A stretch of 7,809 nt of DNA, from contig JAJQHT010000216.1 of the NCBI GenBank assembly GCA_021199595.1, forward strand, positions 1-7,809. The letters are read 5' to 3'. Positions 1 through 6,540 of the stretch are shown piece after piece (position 1 is the stretch's first letter; each line of letters begins with the position of its first letter). The DNA comes from Oscillospiraceae bacterium. GTDB taxonomy: Bacteria > Bacillota > Clostridia > Oscillospirales > Oscillospiraceae. The notes beneath the pieces are model-generated. The model was not told where the DNA came from, made no database searches, and worked only from the letters and a program-made list of their open reading frames with translations. The position numbers were made by a program, and so were the translations under genes.

Positions 1-216
1 AAAAAGGGCCAGCCAAAAATCAAGTCAACCCTGACCCCCGGCGCACAGGTCACAATTCCCCGCCCCTATGCAGACACAGTGGTGACGGAATACGGCATTG
101 CCGAGCTGAAGGGCCGAACCCTACAGGACAGGGTGAAGGCGCTGATTGCCATCGCCCATCCGGAGGACAGAGACCGCCTGCGCTTTGAGGCAGAGCAGCT
201 TATGTATAATATATAA
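1..216 (+). CDS. CoA-transferase, acetyl-CoA hydrolase/transferase family (C-terminal fragment)
   Basis: The first 71 codons of the window are open in frame 1 and end at TAA 214-216; the gene starts outside the window. The fragment carries the C-terminal signature of the acetyl-CoA hydrolase/transferase family: a TLTPGAQVTIPR stretch at fragment residues 10-21, then VVTEYGIAELKG at 27-38, a following RTLQDR, and an ALIAIAHPEDR helix at 47-57. Enzymes of this family move CoA between acyl-CoAs and acetate or hydroxy acids (4-hydroxybutyrate CoA-transferase, butyryl-CoA:acetate CoA-transferase, succinyl-CoA:acetate CoA-transferase) in the cytoplasm. The catalytic glutamate lies upstream of the visible part, so the substrate cannot be decided here. 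A hairpin terminator follows 18 bases after the stop, so it is not co-transcribed with spoVAD by default. Family assignment is firm; the exact enzyme is open. Confidence 0.88.
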   Translation, partial: KKGQPKIKSTLTPGAQVTIPRPYADTVVTEYGIAELKGRTLQDRVKALIAIAHPEDRDRLRFEAEQLMYNI

Positions 217-234
217 TCCTTCATAAAATCACAT

Positions 235-280
235 AGCCCTCCACCGGACTTTAACCACCGGCGGAGGGCTGTTATATTTT
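235..280 (+). terminator. Rho-independent terminator after the CoA-transferase gene
   Basis: A 13-base arm (235-247, AGCCCTCCACCGG) pairs with 258-270 (CCGGCGGAGGGCT) with a single A-C mismatch and a 10-base loop. It is followed by GTTATATTTT at 271-280. The GC-rich stem and T-rich tail are what is expected of an intrinsic terminator for the upstream gene. The tail is interrupted by A and G, so some read-through into spoVAD is possible. Confidence 0.8.
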
Positions 281-293
281 GAAAAAAATCCCC

Positions 294-322
294 GTATGAT
301 TTTCCCAAAACCACACACACTA
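294..322 (+). promoter_or_regulatory. Candidate sigma-G-type (forespore) promoter for spoVAD-spoVAE
   Basis: GTATG at 294-298 fits the Bacillus sigma-G -35 pattern GHATR, and CACACTA at 316-322 differs at one base from the CATACTA-like -10 pattern. The 17-base spacer is close to the usual 17-18. Bacillus spoVA genes are known to be sigma-G targets, so the position makes sense. Expected transcription start is about 328-330, on top of the first in-frame ATG (328). If the promoter is real, translation would be leaderless or would use ATG 343. Short degenerate motifs like this arise by chance, so this is tentative. Confidence 0.4.
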
Positions 323-327
323 TCTCC

Positions 328-1347
328 ATGGAAACGAAACGAATGGGAAAACAGACGGTGCGGCTCACTCTCCAGCCCTCTATTGCGGCAGCGGCCTGCG
401 TCGGAGGACGGAAGGAGAGCCAGGGGCCGCTGAAAAAATACTTTGACTATCTCAGCGAGGACTCCCGGTTTGGCGCCAAGAGCTGGGAAAAGGCGGAGAG
501 CGCCATGCTGAAAATGTGCTACGCCATCGCCTGCGACAAGGCAAAAACGCCGCCGGGAGATGTGGAATATGTGCTCTCCGGCGACCTGCTGAACCAGTGC
601 GCCGGGTCGGCCTACGCCATGCGGGAGTGCGGCGCGCCCTATTTTGGGCTGTATGGGGCCTGCTCCACCATGGCGGAAAGCCTGTCCCTAGCGGCCATGC
701 TGATAGACGGAGGCTTCTGCTCCATCGCGGCGGCAGCCCCCAGCTCTCACTTCTGCTCGGCGGAGCGGCAATACCGCTATCCGCTGCAATACGGCAGCCA
801 GCGGCCTCCCACCGCCCAGCGGACTGTTACCGGCGCGGGCGCGGCTATCCTGAAAGCGGAAGGCCCTCCCCCCTATGTCACCCACATCACCACCGGCATT
901 ATCGCGGACGCCGGGGTAACAGATATGAACAACATGGGCGCAGCCATGGCCCCGGCGGCCTATGACACCCTGACCGCTCATTTTCAGGACACAGGCCGCG
1001 GCCCGGATTATTATGACGCTATCGTCACCGGGGATTTGGGCGTAGTGGGTTCAGACATTCTGCGGGATCTGTTCCGCAGAGACAATATCGACCTGGGCGT
1101 GCGCTATATGGACTGCGGACGGCTTATCTATTCCATCGAGGGACAGGACGCCCACAGCGGCGGATCCGGGTGCGGCTGCTCCGCCGCGGTGCTGTGCGGC
1201 CATCTGCTCCACGGTATGCTGGAGGGCAACTGGAACCGGCTGCTCTTCGCCGCCACCGGGGCCATGATGAGTCCCACCACCAACCAGCAGGGCGAGAGCA
1301 TCCCCGCCATATGCCATGCCGTCGCGTTGGAAAATGGGAGGTGCTGA
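328..1347 (+). CDS. spoVAD: Stage V sporulation protein AD (SpoVAD)
   Basis: 339 residues, full length for SpoVAD. The protein has a thiolase/ketoacyl-synthase-like fold and in Bacillus binds dipicolinic acid (DPA) for uptake into the forespore by the SpoVA channel complex. Family blocks run in order: GKQT near the N-terminus (residues 7-10), a SGDLLNQC block around residue 84-91, GLYGACSTMAESL with the thiolase-position Cys112, SSHFCSAERQYRYP, RPPTAQRTVTGAGA, NMGAAMAPAAYDT, YDAIVTGDLGVVGS, SGGSGCGCSA, and a C-terminal ATGAMMSPTTNQQGESIPAI block. No frameshift or missing block is seen. Two in-frame starts are possible. ATG 328 gives MetGluThrLysArgMet before GKQT, close to the usual N-terminus, but has no recognisable Shine-Dalgarno sequence. 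ATG 343 has only a weak GGA at 330-332. I keep 328 on length similarity. The stop is one base before spoVAE, so the two are probably co-transcribed and translationally coupled. spoVAC, the usual upstream partner, is not next to it. Confidence 0.95.
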   Translation: METKRMGKQTVRLTLQPSIAAAACVGGRKESQGPLKKYFDYLSEDSRFGAKSWEKAESAMLKMCYAIACDKAKTPPGDVEYVLSGDLLNQCAGSAYAMRECGAPYFGLYGACSTMAESLSLAAMLIDGGFCSIAAAAPSSHFCSAERQYRYPLQYGSQRPPTAQRTVTGAGAAILKAEGPPPYVTHITTGIIADAGVTDMNNMGAAMAPAAYDTLTAHFQDTGRGPDYYDAIVTGDLGVVGSDILRDLFRRDNIDLGVRYMDCGRLIYSIEGQDAHSGGSGCGCSAAVLCGHLLHGMLEGNWNRLLFAATGAMMSPTTNQQGESIPAICHAVALENGRC

Positions 1348-1348
1348 G

Positions 1349-1717
1349 ATGGATGTATTTATAAGTCTTTTAAAAGCCTTTCTGGTGGGCGGTGTCCTGT
1401 GCCTTATCGGACAGCTTCTCATTGACCTGACGCGCCTGACGCCGGCGCGGATATTGACCATTTATGTGGTGGCCGGCGTAATACTGGGCGCGGTGGGCGT
1501 GTACGAACCATTTGCCCAATGGGCCGGGGCCGGAGCTACCGTGCCGCTGACAGGCTTCGGAAGCCTCTTGGCAACAGGCGTGCGGGAGGCTGTGGCAGAG
1601 CGCGGCGTGATCGGCGCTTTCACCGGCGGCTTCACTGCCGCCGCAGGCGGTATCAGCGCCGCCATCGTGTTCGGCCTGCTGGCTGCGCTGGTTTTCAAAA
1701 GCAAGGAAAAATTTTAA
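1349..1717 (+). CDS. spoVAE: Stage V sporulation protein AE (SpoVAEb type)
   Basis: 122 residues, the usual size of SpoVAE/SpoVAEb and the SpoVAC/SpoVAEb family. It is a small hydrophobic membrane protein with about four predicted segments (residues roughly 7-27, 33-53, 62-80 and 93-117), Gly/Ala-rich, ending in a charged KSKEKF tail. Conserved features are the GGVLCLIGQLLID segment, the LTPARILT loop and a GAFTGGFTAAAGGISAA stretch. SpoVA proteins form the forespore inner-membrane channel that imports DPA during sporulation and releases it on germination. The start at 1349 is supported by a strong GGGAGGTG (1336-1343) five bases upstream and sits one base after the spoVAD stop. An upstream in-frame ATG at 1316 would overlap spoVAD by 32 bases and add 11 non-conserved residues, so I did not use it. 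Confidence 0.93.
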   Translation: MDVFISLLKAFLVGGVLCLIGQLLIDLTRLTPARILTIYVVAGVILGAVGVYEPFAQWAGAGATVPLTGFGSLLATGVREAVAERGVIGAFTGGFTAAAGGISAAIVFGLLAALVFKSKEKF

Positions 1718-1724
1718 TCCTTCC

Positions 1725-1760
1725 TACCGGCCCTTACAGGGGCCGGTATTGCTGATTTTT
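1725..1760 (+). terminator. Hairpin terminator after spoVAE
   Basis: A perfect 9-bp stem (TACCGGCCC 1725-1733 with GGGCCGGTA 1740-1748) closes a 6-base loop and lies 8 bases after the spoVAE stop. The T-run (ATTTTT, 1755-1760) starts 7 bases beyond the stem rather than directly against it. It may therefore be a weaker terminator, or a 3' stabilising hairpin. A second T-run follows at 1765-1769. Confidence 0.65.
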
Positions 1761-1836
1761 ACACTTTTTCTGCGGTAAAATCTTCATTTGACGAAATATA
1801 CAGCATTTTTTGCAAATACAAAAGCATTACAAACAG

Positions 1837-1893
1837 TTTATTTTATTGTAAATTTCCCTTATAATACTATGGTAAGGGTATGTCCCTTATAAT
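1837..1893 (+). promoter_or_regulatory. Candidate promoter region of the peptide transporter operon, with duplicated TATAAT boxes
   Basis: This lies in the 197-base gap 1718-1914, otherwise AT-rich and without an ORF or RNA gene that I can support. Two exact TATAAT boxes occur at 1860-1865 and 1888-1893, each the end of the same 11-base direct repeat TCCCTTATAAT (1855-1865 and 1883-1893), 28 bases apart. For the first box, TTTATT (1837-1842) sits at a 17-base spacing as a poor -35, with A/T-rich sequence upstream that could act as an UP element. The second has TACTAT (1865-1870) at the -35 position. I favour the first box, giving a leader of about 43 bases. Neither -35 is good, so an activator or a different sigma factor is possible. 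Confidence 0.5.
1873..1889. promoter_or_regulatory. Palindrome, candidate operator or 5'-end hairpin
   Basis: TAAGGG (1873-1878) and CCCTTA (1884-1889) form a perfect 6-bp inverted repeat around a 5-base centre. The right arm overlaps the second TATAAT box. The same CCCTTA half-site occurs again at 1856-1861 just before the first TATAAT box, giving three half-sites in 34 bases. If transcription starts from the first box, the palindrome would lie at about +1 to +17 and could fold at the 5' end of the mRNA. If it is DNA-level, a dimeric repressor could occlude both boxes. No regulator can be named from the sequence. Confidence 0.4.
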
Positions 1894-1914
1894 CTTGGAG
1901 AAAAGAGGCAAATT

Positions 1915-3627
1915 ATGAAGAAACTACTTAGCTTTCTGCTGTGCGCGGCCATGGTTCTGACCCTGCTGGCCGGGTGCAGCTCCAGCAGCTCGGACACCTC
2001 CTCCGACGCAACCGAAACGGAAGAGACCGAGACCACCACCGAAACCGCCGAGACGGAAGAGGCCGCCGACGTATCCTCGGACGCCTTGCAGATAGCATGG
2101 TCTGCCGACATTGAGACGCTGGACGTCCACCAGACCACGGACGATTATCAGATCCCTCTGAATATTTATGACCGTCTGTTCGAGATCCAGCTCAACGACG
2201 ACGGCTCCACCTCCCTGGTGAACAGCGTGGCGGAGAGCTATACCGTGTCCGACGACGCCCTGACCTATGAGTTTACGCTGCGGGACGACGTGTATTTCTC
2301 CGACGGCACCCAGCTCACGGCCTACGACGTGGCCTTTTCCCTGATTCGCCTGCTGGCCCTTGACACCTCCGTGCAGACCGATTTTGCCGCCTGCATTTTG
2401 GGCGCTGACGAGCTGATTGCCGCAGAGGGCTATTCCTATGACGACACCTGCGAGGGCATCGTCGTGACGGACGACACCCACCTCACCATCACCCTGGCCT
2501 ATGCCTTTGCCGGGTTCCTGTATGAGCTGGCCACCCCCGCCGGGTGCATCTACTCCCAGGCTGCGGTGGAGGCCGCAGGGGACAGCTTTGGCACGGACTA
2601 TACCTATGCCATCGGATCCGGCCCCTATGTAATCACCTCCTGGACCCGCGACAGCGGCATGACGCTGAGCTATAACGAGTATTACTGGGGCGAGACCCCG
2701 GACTTCACCGAGGTCAACATCCAGATCATCCCCGACTCCTCCACCCTGAGCATGATGTTCCAGAACGGGGAGATAGATATTCTGGACTGCGATTTCCTGG
2801 ATTCCGCCGTGGTCAGCGCAACCTATAAGACCGACGCCTATGAGGGCAAGCTGGTGACAGCCAACCGCCTGGGTACCTCCTATCTCGCGCTGAACGAGAA
2901 CGACGAGTATCTCTCTGATGTCAGCGTCCGCAAGGCTATCCAAATGGCCATCGACCGGGAGTCCATCCTGGCCGCTATCTTCGACAATGACGGCTCCATC
3001 CCTGACGGCATCTATCCTGAGGGTCTGATTGGCTTCACCGAGGACAACCAGGGTTGGCTCGAATATGACCCGGAGGCTGCCGAGCAGCTTCTCATTGACG
3101 CGGGCTACACCAAGGACGCGGACGGCTACTACTTCGCCATGGAGATTGCAAACGACAACGACAACTCCACCAGCCGCGTCAACGTCATCCAGGTCATCGC
3201 TGAGGAGCTTCAGGCCATCGGAATCAACTGCACCATCACGAACTACGATCACGCCACCTGGCTTGACCTGCGCAATTCTGGCGAGATGACCGCCTATGTC
3301 TCCACCTGGACGGCGGATTACAACGACCCGGACAACTTCATCTACACCTTCTTCGGCACAGAAGCCAACACCGCCCAGCGGAGCCTGAACTACTATAACA
3401 CTGAGGTCATGGCCCGCGTGGCAGCCGCCCGCGCCATCGTAGACGACGACGAACGCCTTGCGGAGTATGCCGCGCTGGAGTATCAGATTGTGGCTGAGGA
3501 CGCCGCCTGGGTTCCTCTTTACAGCAGTAGCCACCTGTTCGTTCTCAGTGACCGGATAGAGAGCTTTGTCCCCCACTGGGCGGGCTACTCTGACTTCTGC
3601 TTCGCAACAATCACCAGGGCTGAGTAA
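1915..3627 (+). CDS. dppA: Peptide ABC transporter substrate-binding lipoprotein (family 5, DppA/OppA type)
   Basis: 570 residues, slightly long for the family-5 extracellular solute-binding proteins. Residues 1-20 are a lipoprotein signal peptide (MKK, hydrophobic core) ending in the lipobox LAGC, so Cys21 is the predicted lipid-modified residue and the mature protein sits on the outer membrane face. Residues 22-57 are a low-complexity linker of Ser, Thr, Glu and Asp. The folded domain starts near 58 and shows family blocks: a DVYFSDGTQLTAYDVAFSL region around residues 127-145, the GSGPY motif at 234-238, DVSVRKAIQMAIDRE at 335-349, and TWTADYNDPDNF at 464-475. Asp468 sits in the motif that in E. 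coli DppA/OppA holds the peptide alpha-amino group, which favours peptides over nickel or sugars; this is inferred. The start is set by AGAGG at 1904-1908, six bases upstream. It is first in the operon, and a hairpin follows before dppB. Confidence 0.92.
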   Translation: MKKLLSFLLCAAMVLTLLAGCSSSSSDTSSDATETEETETTTETAETEEAADVSSDALQIAWSADIETLDVHQTTDDYQIPLNIYDRLFEIQLNDDGSTSLVNSVAESYTVSDDALTYEFTLRDDVYFSDGTQLTAYDVAFSLIRLLALDTSVQTDFAACILGADELIAAEGYSYDDTCEGIVVTDDTHLTITLAYAFAGFLYELATPAGCIYSQAAVEAAGDSFGTDYTYAIGSGPYVITSWTRDSGMTLSYNEYYWGETPDFTEVNIQIIPDSSTLSMMFQNGEIDILDCDFLDSAVVSATYKTDAYEGKLVTANRLGTSYLALNENDEYLSDVSVRKAIQMAIDRESILAAIFDNDGSIPDGIYPEGLIGFTEDNQGWLEYDPEAAEQLLIDAGYTKDADGYYFAMEIANDNDNSTSRVNVIQVIAEELQAIGINCTITNYDHATWLDLRNSGEMTAYVSTWTADYNDPDNFIYTFFGTEANTAQRSLNYYNTEVMARVAAARAIVDDDERLAEYAALEYQIVAEDAAWVPLYSSSHLFVLSDRIESFVPHWAGYSDFCFATITRAE

Positions 3628-3663
3628 GAGCACCGCCTCTGCAAAGCCAAACACAGACAAACG

Positions 3664-3700
3664 CTGCGGACTGCGGCTTCGGCTACAGTCCGCAGATTTG
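3664..3700 (+). terminator. Intercistronic hairpin (partial terminator or mRNA stabiliser) between dppA and dppB
   Basis: A perfect 10-bp stem (CTGCGGACTG 3664-3673 with CAGTCCGCAG 3686-3695) is capped by an inner stem closing a C(TTCG)G tetraloop (3677-3682), one of the most stable RNA loop types. The sequence after it, ATTTGCTTTAT, is only modestly T-rich, so complete termination is unlikely. A hairpin after the binding-protein gene is common in ABC operons and raises binding protein over membrane components by partial termination or by protecting the 3' end. Which mechanism applies here cannot be told from sequence. Confidence 0.65.
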
Positions 3701-3723
3701 CTTTATCCCAAGGGGGCATACAT

Positions 3724-4644
3724 ATGAAGCAATTTTTAAAGCGTCTGCTGGGCGCGATTCCGGTCATCATCGGCGTAGTGCTGCTCATCTTCCTGATGCT
3801 GCGCATCATTCCGGGGGACGCCGTCTCCGTACTGTTGGGCGACCATGTGAGCCAGGACACCATCGACCGCCTGACGGCGGCCATGGGACTGGATAAGCCC
3901 ATGTGGCAACAGTTTGTCAGCTATATCGGCAATCTCTTTAAGGGCGACCTGGGCATCAGCTACACCTATGGTCTGTCCGTCTCGGATATGATAATGGAGG
4001 CGTTCCCCTACACCGTGAAGCTGACCGCTATGGCCATCGTGTTCGCGTGGGCCTTCGGCCTGCTGGCCGGCATCATCTCTGCCATCTATCAAAACAAGCT
4101 CCTGGATCGGCTGTTCATGGGTATGTCCCTGATGGGCCTTTCCATGCCGGTATTCATGACATCCCTGTTCCTGCAATACCTGCTGGCCTTCAAGCTAGGG
4201 TGGTTCTCTCTTGTGTCGGACGGCTCCTGGCCGACTATGATTCTGCCGGCCATCGCCTTGGGCTGGAACAGCGCCGGAAGCATTGCCCGCATGACCCGCT
4301 CCAGTCTGGTAGAGGTCATGCAGGCGGACTACATCGACACCGCCAAGGCCAAGGGCCTGCGGTACCGGGCGGTCATTGTGGGCCACGGGCTGAAAAACGC
4401 CATGCTCCCTGTCATCACCATGATGGCGCTTCAGCTATCCAGTATGCTCAGCGGCGCAGTCATTACGGAGAGCATTTTCGCCATTCCCGGCATCGGGCGG
4501 CTGGCGACCACAGCCATCACGAACCGGGATATGCCCGTTTTGCAGGGGACAGTCATCTTCACCACCATCATCGTCATCGCGGGGAATCTGCTGGCAGACC
4601 TGCTGTACTCCGTCCTCGACCCGCGCATCAGAAAGGGGCAGTGA
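3724..4644 (+). CDS. dppB: Peptide ABC transporter permease (DppB/OppB family)
   Basis: 306 residues, normal for DppB. It forms half of the membrane channel of the peptide importer, pairing with DppC. The N-terminal part has the family's first helix (about residues 8-30) followed by a conserved IPGDAV and LLGDHVSQDTIDRL extracytoplasmic segment. Further membrane segments lie near 98-122, 130-157, 168-190, 236-260 and 275-297. The cytoplasmic EAA coupling loop, which contacts the ATPases, is at about 203-230 (YIDTAKAKGLRYR ... LKNAMLPV). The C-terminus LLYSVLDPRIRKG is typical of the family. The start at 3724 follows AAGGGGG (3710-3716) by seven bases. It ends three bases before dppC. Family assignment is firm, with peptide preferred as substrate from the binding protein and paired ATPases. 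Confidence 0.94.
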   Translation: MKQFLKRLLGAIPVIIGVVLLIFLMLRIIPGDAVSVLLGDHVSQDTIDRLTAAMGLDKPMWQQFVSYIGNLFKGDLGISYTYGLSVSDMIMEAFPYTVKLTAMAIVFAWAFGLLAGIISAIYQNKLLDRLFMGMSLMGLSMPVFMTSLFLQYLLAFKLGWFSLVSDGSWPTMILPAIALGWNSAGSIARMTRSSLVEVMQADYIDTAKAKGLRYRAVIVGHGLKNAMLPVITMMALQLSSMLSGAVITESIFAIPGIGRLATTAITNRDMPVLQGTVIFTTIIVIAGNLLADLLYSVLDPRIRKGQ

Positions 4645-4647
4645 ATC

Positions 4648-5544
4648 ATGGATGAATCAATACGCAACCAGGAATCACTGCAAAGCCAGATTGGGGAAAA
4701 GGACGGCATCGGGGAAAAGCTCCTGCGTATGTGCCGCCAGAACAAGCTGGCCGCCTTCTCCGCCGTGCTGATTCTGGTTATCATTCTTATGGCAGTTCTG
4801 GCTCCGGTCATTGCCCCCTATGGCGAGGCGGAACAGGACTTATTAAACCGCCTCCAAGGCCCCTCCGCCAAGCATCTGCTGGGAACGGACGAGCTTGGCC
4901 GGGACGTGTTCACCCGTCTGCTGTATGGAGCCAGGGTATCCCTGACCATCGGCATTTTGCCAAGCCTCATCTCTCTCGCCGTGGGCGTTATCGCGGGCCT
5001 GCTGGCCGGATATGTCGGCGGCGCGGTGGATTATATCATCATGCGTCTTGCGGACATCATGCTGTCTATCCCCTCCCTGCTGCTGGCCATGGTCGTCACC
5101 TATACTATGGGTACCTCCACCGTCACGCTGTTTGTGGCGCTGTCCATGACCGGCTGGGCCAGCGTGGCCCGCGTGGTTCGCAGCCAGACGCTGAGCCTGA
5201 AGGAGAGCGAGTATGTTCAGGCAGCCCAGTCCATCGGCGTGTCAAAGCTTGTCATTATGCTGCGGCATATTCTCCCGAACTGTCTGCCGAGCCTTATCGT
5301 GCTGTTCACGCTGAATATTCCCTCCGCCATTCTCTCCGAAAGCTCCCTGAGCTTCCTCGGCATTGGTGTGCAGATGCCCCAGGCCTCCTGGGGCCTGATG
5401 GTGAACCAGGCGAAGGAATTTCTGTTCACCGCTCCCTGGCTGTGCCTCAGCCCATGTCTTGCCATCATGATTGTGGTGCTGGCATTCAACTTCCTGGGCG
5501 ACGGCCTGCGGGACGTGCTGGATCCCTACATGAAGAATCAGTGA
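4648..5544 (+). CDS. dppC: Peptide ABC transporter permease (DppC/OppC family)
   Basis: 298 residues, normal for DppC. It is the second channel half of the importer. A hydrophilic N-terminus (1-33) precedes the first membrane helix (about 34-57), which ends in the family motif LAPVIAPYG. The conserved block HLLGTDELGRDVFTRLLYGAR follows near residues 76-95. Further helices lie near 98-125, 133-155, 158-175, 215-240 and 262-285. The EAA coupling loop is at about 189-210 (YVQAAQSIGVSK ... RHILPN), and SSLSFLGIGVQMPQASWG is the usual signature downstream. The protein ends with FLGDGLRDVLDPYMKNQ, a standard DppC tail. The start at 4648 is preceded by AAGGGG (4633-4638) within the end of dppB, three bases after its stop. 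Translation is probably coupled to dppB. Confidence 0.94.
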   Translation: MDESIRNQESLQSQIGEKDGIGEKLLRMCRQNKLAAFSAVLILVIILMAVLAPVIAPYGEAEQDLLNRLQGPSAKHLLGTDELGRDVFTRLLYGARVSLTIGILPSLISLAVGVIAGLLAGYVGGAVDYIIMRLADIMLSIPSLLLAMVVTYTMGTSTVTLFVALSMTGWASVARVVRSQTLSLKESEYVQAAQSIGVSKLVIMLRHILPNCLPSLIVLFTLNIPSAILSESSLSFLGIGVQMPQASWGLMVNQAKEFLFTAPWLCLSPCLAIMIVVLAFNFLGDGLRDVLDPYMKNQ

Positions 5545-5553
5545 GGCGTATGT

Positions 5554-6540
5554 ATGGAAAATCAAAACAATATTTTAGAGATACGAAATCTGCGCTCCTG
5601 CTTTTTCACGGAAAAGGGCGTTGTCCCAGCAGTAGATGGGGTCAGTCTGGACATCCCCCGGGGCAAAATCGTCGGCCTGGTGGGAGAATCCGGCTGCGGC
5701 AAGAGCATGACCGCACGTTCCATCATGGGACTGCTGCGTTATCCCGGCCGGGTGGCCGGAGGCAGTATTCTGTTTGAGGATCAGGAGCTGACTACCTGCG
5801 GCGAAAAGCAGCTTCGGGCCATCTGCGGCAAGGACATTTCCATGATATTTCAGGAGCCTATGACCAGCCTGAACCCCGTGCTGAAGGTGGGCAGGCAGGT
5901 GCGGGAAACGCTGCTGGCCCACAACCCCTCCATGAGCCGGGAGGAGGCCAAGCGCCGGGTCATCGAGATGTTCACCCAGGTGGCCATCCCGGAGCCGGAG
6001 CGCCGCTATAACTGCTATCCACACGAGCTGTCCGGCGGTATGCGCCAGCGGGTGATGATCGCCATGGCCATGATTGGCAGCCCCAAGCTGCTTATCGCCG
6101 ACGAGCCGACTACCGCCCTGGACGTGACCATCGAGGCTCAGATTCTTCGGCTGATGAAGCAGCTCCAGGAGCAGACCGGCATGAGCATCCTTATCATCAC
6201 GCACAACATGGGCGTGGTAGCGGAGATTTGCGACTATGTATATGTGATGTACGCCGGTCAAATCATGGAGCAGGGCGAGACCTTCCAGCTGTTCGACCCC
6301 ACAGCCCACCCCTACACCCAGGGACTTCTGGCCTCTATCCCCCGGCTAGGGAAAAATCCCGAACGGCTTCACGCCATTGGCGGCGTGGTACCGAATCTGC
6401 TCCATCTGCCGAAGGGATGCTCCTTCTGCACCCGCTGCGAGAGGGCCACCGACGCCTGCTGGGAACAGAGGGCGGAGCTTCAACCTGTGGGCGCGGAGCA
6501 TTACGCCCGCTGCTTCCACTGCGGGGAGGGTACGGCATGA
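5554..6540 (+). CDS. dppD: Peptide ABC transporter ATP-binding protein (DppD/OppD family)
   Basis: 328 residues, standard for DppD. It is one of two cytoplasmic ATPases that drive the importer. All nucleotide-binding motifs are intact: Walker A GESGCGKS (44-51), Q-loop Gln100, signature LSGGMRQR (159-166), Walker B LLIADEP (179-185) with catalytic Glu184, D-loop ALD (188-190) and switch His217. The C-terminal oligopeptide/dipeptide extension follows, with HPYTQGLL and a cysteine cluster: Cys289, 292, 295, 302, 320 and 323. The 289/295/302/320 spacing matches the four-cysteine pattern that binds a [4Fe-4S] cluster in characterised DppD-type proteins; Cys292 and Cys323 are extra. The start at 5554 follows TGAGGCG (5542-5548), which includes the dppC stop. 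An ATG at 5550 is out of frame. The gene overlaps dppF by four bases. Confidence 0.95.
   Translation: MENQNNILEIRNLRSCFFTEKGVVPAVDGVSLDIPRGKIVGLVGESGCGKSMTARSIMGLLRYPGRVAGGSILFEDQELTTCGEKQLRAICGKDISMIFQEPMTSLNPVLKVGRQVRETLLAHNPSMSREEAKRRVIEMFTQVAIPEPERRYNCYPHELSGGMRQRVMIAMAMIGSPKLLIADEPTTALDVTIEAQILRLMKQLQEQTGMSILIITHNMGVVAEICDYVYVMYAGQIMEQGETFQLFDPTAHPYTQGLLASIPRLGKNPERLHAIGGVVPNLLHLPKGCSFCTRCERATDACWEQRAELQPVGAEHYARCFHCGEGTA

Noticed and set aside
516..965. Alternative-frame plus-strand ORF inside spoVAD
   Set aside because: Arg/His-rich shadow translation of a GC-rich gene, no conserved features, and completely inside a well-supported CDS.
1316..1348. Earlier start for spoVAE at ATG 1316
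   Set aside because: It lacks a ribosome binding site, overlaps spoVAD and adds non-conserved residues. ATG 1349 has GGGAGGTG at ideal spacing.
1788..1822. TTGACG at 1788-1793 as a -35 box for dppA
   Set aside because: No acceptable -10 is found 16-19 bases downstream, and the better TATAAT boxes are far beyond that spacing.
1827..1851. TTACAA/TTGTAA inverted repeat with a 13-base spacer upstream of dppA
   Set aside because: Only 6-bp arms in very AT-rich sequence, likely to occur by chance. No matching regulator motif recognised, and no CodY-like AATTTTC-GAAAATT box seen.
1924..3660. A 578-codon open frame on the minus strand opposite the whole of dppA
   Set aside because: It is codon-phase aligned with dppA, so it stays open simply because the sense gene uses no TTA, CTA or TCA codons after codon 4 (CTA at 1924-1926 supplies its stop). 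The translation is Gly/Val-rich with no recognisable domain, while the plus strand is a clear lipoprotein gene.
4731..5777. Long alternative-frame ORF covering most of dppC and the start of dppD
   Set aside because: Arg/Pro/Ser-rich shadow translation crossing a gene boundary. The dppC and dppD frames are unambiguous family members.
6228..6536. In-frame extension of dppF by 103 codons, possible fusion
   Set aside because: The added residues are Arg/Pro/Gly-rich frame-shifted dppD sequence. The ATGA overlap at 6537 with a strong Shine-Dalgarno sequence and the family N-terminus there decide the start.
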